A DNA stretch of 5,935 bases from Defluviitaleaceae bacterium (GTDB lineage: Bacteria > Bacillota > Clostridia > Lachnospirales > WQUN01): NCBI GenBank assembly GCA_009782245.1, contig WRKK01000190.1, forward strand, positions 1-5,935. Reading direction: 5' to 3'. This document shows, one piece after another, positions 5,130 through 5,935 of the stretch; the stretch's first letter is position 1; the number at the start of each line of letters is the position of its first letter. Below the pieces are notes generated by a model. That model ran no database searches, was not told the DNA's origin, and saw nothing but the letters and a program-made list of their open reading frames with translations. The translations under genes and the position numbers were made by a program.

Positions 5130-5935
5130 TTATTTTCTGCCAAGTTCTGCGAGGAGTTCGGCTATTAAGTTTTTTGCTTCCGCAAGGGCTGAATCTTTTT
5201 CCGCAAGGGCTGAATCTTTTTCCGCAAGGGCTGAAACGTTTTCGGCATTGGATTTTTCTAGCGATAGAATAGTGTTTCCTTGTTCAAAAATAGTGTTTTC
5301 ATGCTTAAAAATAGTGTTCCCCTGCTCAAAGATAGTATTCTTTTGCTCCAACAATTCCCTAACTCTTCTCTCCTGCTCATCTCGCTCTTCACGCCACTTG
5401 CGATACTCCTCCTGCGTGGGTGCATCGGCGCTTAGCCGCACTAATGTTGAAACCGCCATATTTATCTCCTCCTCTTCTCCGCAGATAGTTTTTATTAGGT
5501 TTTTGTCCGCCAATTCTTTCTCCGTGAGAACCGCAAGCCATTTTTCTAGCATGGTCATGTTGCCGTCCGTTGATTTTAGTGCGTTTGCATAGGCTTTCAT
5601 GTTTATGTAATGTAATTCTAACGCATCGGAGAATATTTCGCCTGTGGATATATCCGCTATTTTACAGCATTTATGCAACTTGTCAATTTCGTTTATATTC
5701 TGTGGCTCAATCGGCTCGTTTATGAACGATACGCAAATTACAGGCGGTTGCGTTGAATACGCTGCGCCCGTTTTTAGCCATTTCGCATACGCACACGCCC
5801 ACGAACGGATTGTCTTGAATTTTAACTCGTGAACGCCGTACAGGTGCATTTCTATTAGCACGGTTGTGCTGTCGTCCAAAGTGGCTACTATGTCCAAAAT
5901 GGAGAGTTTGCCGTCTTCCGTTTGCTTTTCTAGGT
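5130..5935 (-). CDS. Rpn-family PD-(D/E)XK nuclease (recombination-promoting nuclease), 5' end beyond window
   Basis: The frame is open to the window edge; 267 codons are visible and about 80 to 90 N-terminal residues are probably missing. Counting from the first visible codon, SILDIVATLDDSTTVLIEMH holds the nuclease core. D14 and E28 are the metal-binding acids at the family's usual spacing, but the expected E-x-Q is E-M-H (H30). Next come RSWACAYAKWL and PPVICVSFINEP, typical of PF12784/Rpn proteins, which cut DNA and include anti-phage toxins. Residue 159 is an internal Met (5459) with a strong ribosome binding site. The C-terminus is coiled coil built from 21-base repeats: NTIFEQG-type heptads, then ALAEKDS heptads, ending LIAELLAELGRK. 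The codon sometimes taken as a start (TTG at 5897) lies inside the catalytic core, so it is not the true start. Confidence 0.8.
   Translation of the reverse strand, partial: LEKQTEDGKLSILDIVATLDDSTTVLIEMHLYGVHELKFKTIRSWACAYAKWLKTGAAYSTQPPVICVSFINEPIEPQNINEIDKLHKCCKIADISTGEIFSDALELHYINMKAYANALKSTDGNMTMLEKWLAVLTEKELADKNLIKTICGEEEEINMAVSTLVRLSADAPTQEEYRKWREERDEQERRVRELLEQKNTIFEQGNTIFKHENTIFEQGNTILSLEKSNAENVSALAEKDSALAEKDSALAEAKNLIAELLAELGRK
5180..5242. repeat. 21-bp tandem repeat, three copies, coding for ALAEKDS heptads
   Basis: Units lie at 5180-5200, 5201-5221 and 5222-5242. The first two are identical and the third differs only at its end. Each encodes seven residues on the minus strand, so copy number can change without shifting the frame, adding or removing one coiled-coil heptad at a time. 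Confidence 0.9.
5268..5351. repeat. 21-bp tandem repeat, four diverged copies, coding for NTIFEQG-like heptads
   Basis: Units lie at 5268-5288, 5289-5309, 5310-5330 and 5331-5351. All share an ATAGT core. On the minus strand they encode NTIFEQG, NTIFKHE, NTIFEQG and NTILSLE. They are older than the neighbouring array because the copies have drifted. The heptad spacing again points to coiled-coil growth. Confidence 0.85.
5457..5472 (-). promoter_or_regulatory. Internal ribosome binding site and in-frame ATG inside rpn
   Basis: GGAGGAG (complement of 5466-5472) stands 6 bases before an in-frame ATG (complement of 5457-5459). Initiation here would give a 109-residue protein, MAVSTLVRLSADAPTQEEY onward to 5130, without the nuclease domain. 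The start coincides residue for residue with the start of the downstream paralogue. This matches the intragenic RpnS antitoxin starts known in enteric Rpn genes. Confidence 0.7.

Noticed and set aside
5180..5351. CRISPR array
   Set aside because: The 21-base units are directly tandem with no spacers and lie in frame inside a coding region.
4810..5592. + strand open frames opposite the Rpn genes
   Set aside because: They are Ser/Phe-rich reverse readings of coiled-coil repeats, without start signals.
5895..5897. TTG at 5897 as the start of the Rpn gene
   Set aside because: It falls inside the nuclease core (SILDIVATL), and the frame continues upstream to the window edge.

Overview
The window looks like an accessory, defence-type island from an AT-rich bacterium. 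Genes end at ordinary stops, ribosome binding sites are GGAGG-type and promoters are sigma70-like. Gene families and composition suggest a gut-type anaerobe, perhaps Bacillota-like, but the sequence does not fix the phylum.

Region 1 (1-1390, + strand) is a graveyard. It starts with the C-terminal half of a MazF/PemK-like toxin, joined to an internally deleted methyltransferase (Mod) of a type III restriction-modification system. Next comes an apparently intact GIY-YIG domain gene flanked by a 14-base direct repeat. After it lie broken pieces of the restriction helicase (Res): its start is ATA, its frame is shifted, and its middle is replaced by a GC-rich element with two interleaved inverted repeats. 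A short unrecognised coding remnant follows.

Region 2 (1393-3010, + strand) is a healthy two-gene operon under a consensus extended -10 promoter: tcmP (three-Cys-motif partner protein, methyltransferase-like) and a DUF5131/phage Gp37-Gp68 family protein carrying the three-Cys motif. They are 3 bases apart. A small MazF N-terminal remnant follows in the convergent gap.

Region 3 (3173-4743, - strand) holds two independently promoted genes. One encodes a 117-residue membrane protein. The other encodes a 293-residue Gly/Ala-rich helical protein with a long leader, in which three mutually exclusive pairings share one segment, and a clear intrinsic terminator.

Region 4 (4803-5935, - strand) is an Rpn-family PD-(D/E)XK nuclease gene, cut by the window end, followed 18 bases later by a 102-residue coiled-coil gene. 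That small protein is a paralogue of the nuclease C-terminus. Its start aligns residue for residue with an internal ATG in the nuclease gene that has its own strong ribosome binding site. This matches the known RpnL/RpnS toxin and intragenic-antitoxin design, here apparently with an extra free-standing copy of the small protein. This is the most interesting system in the window.
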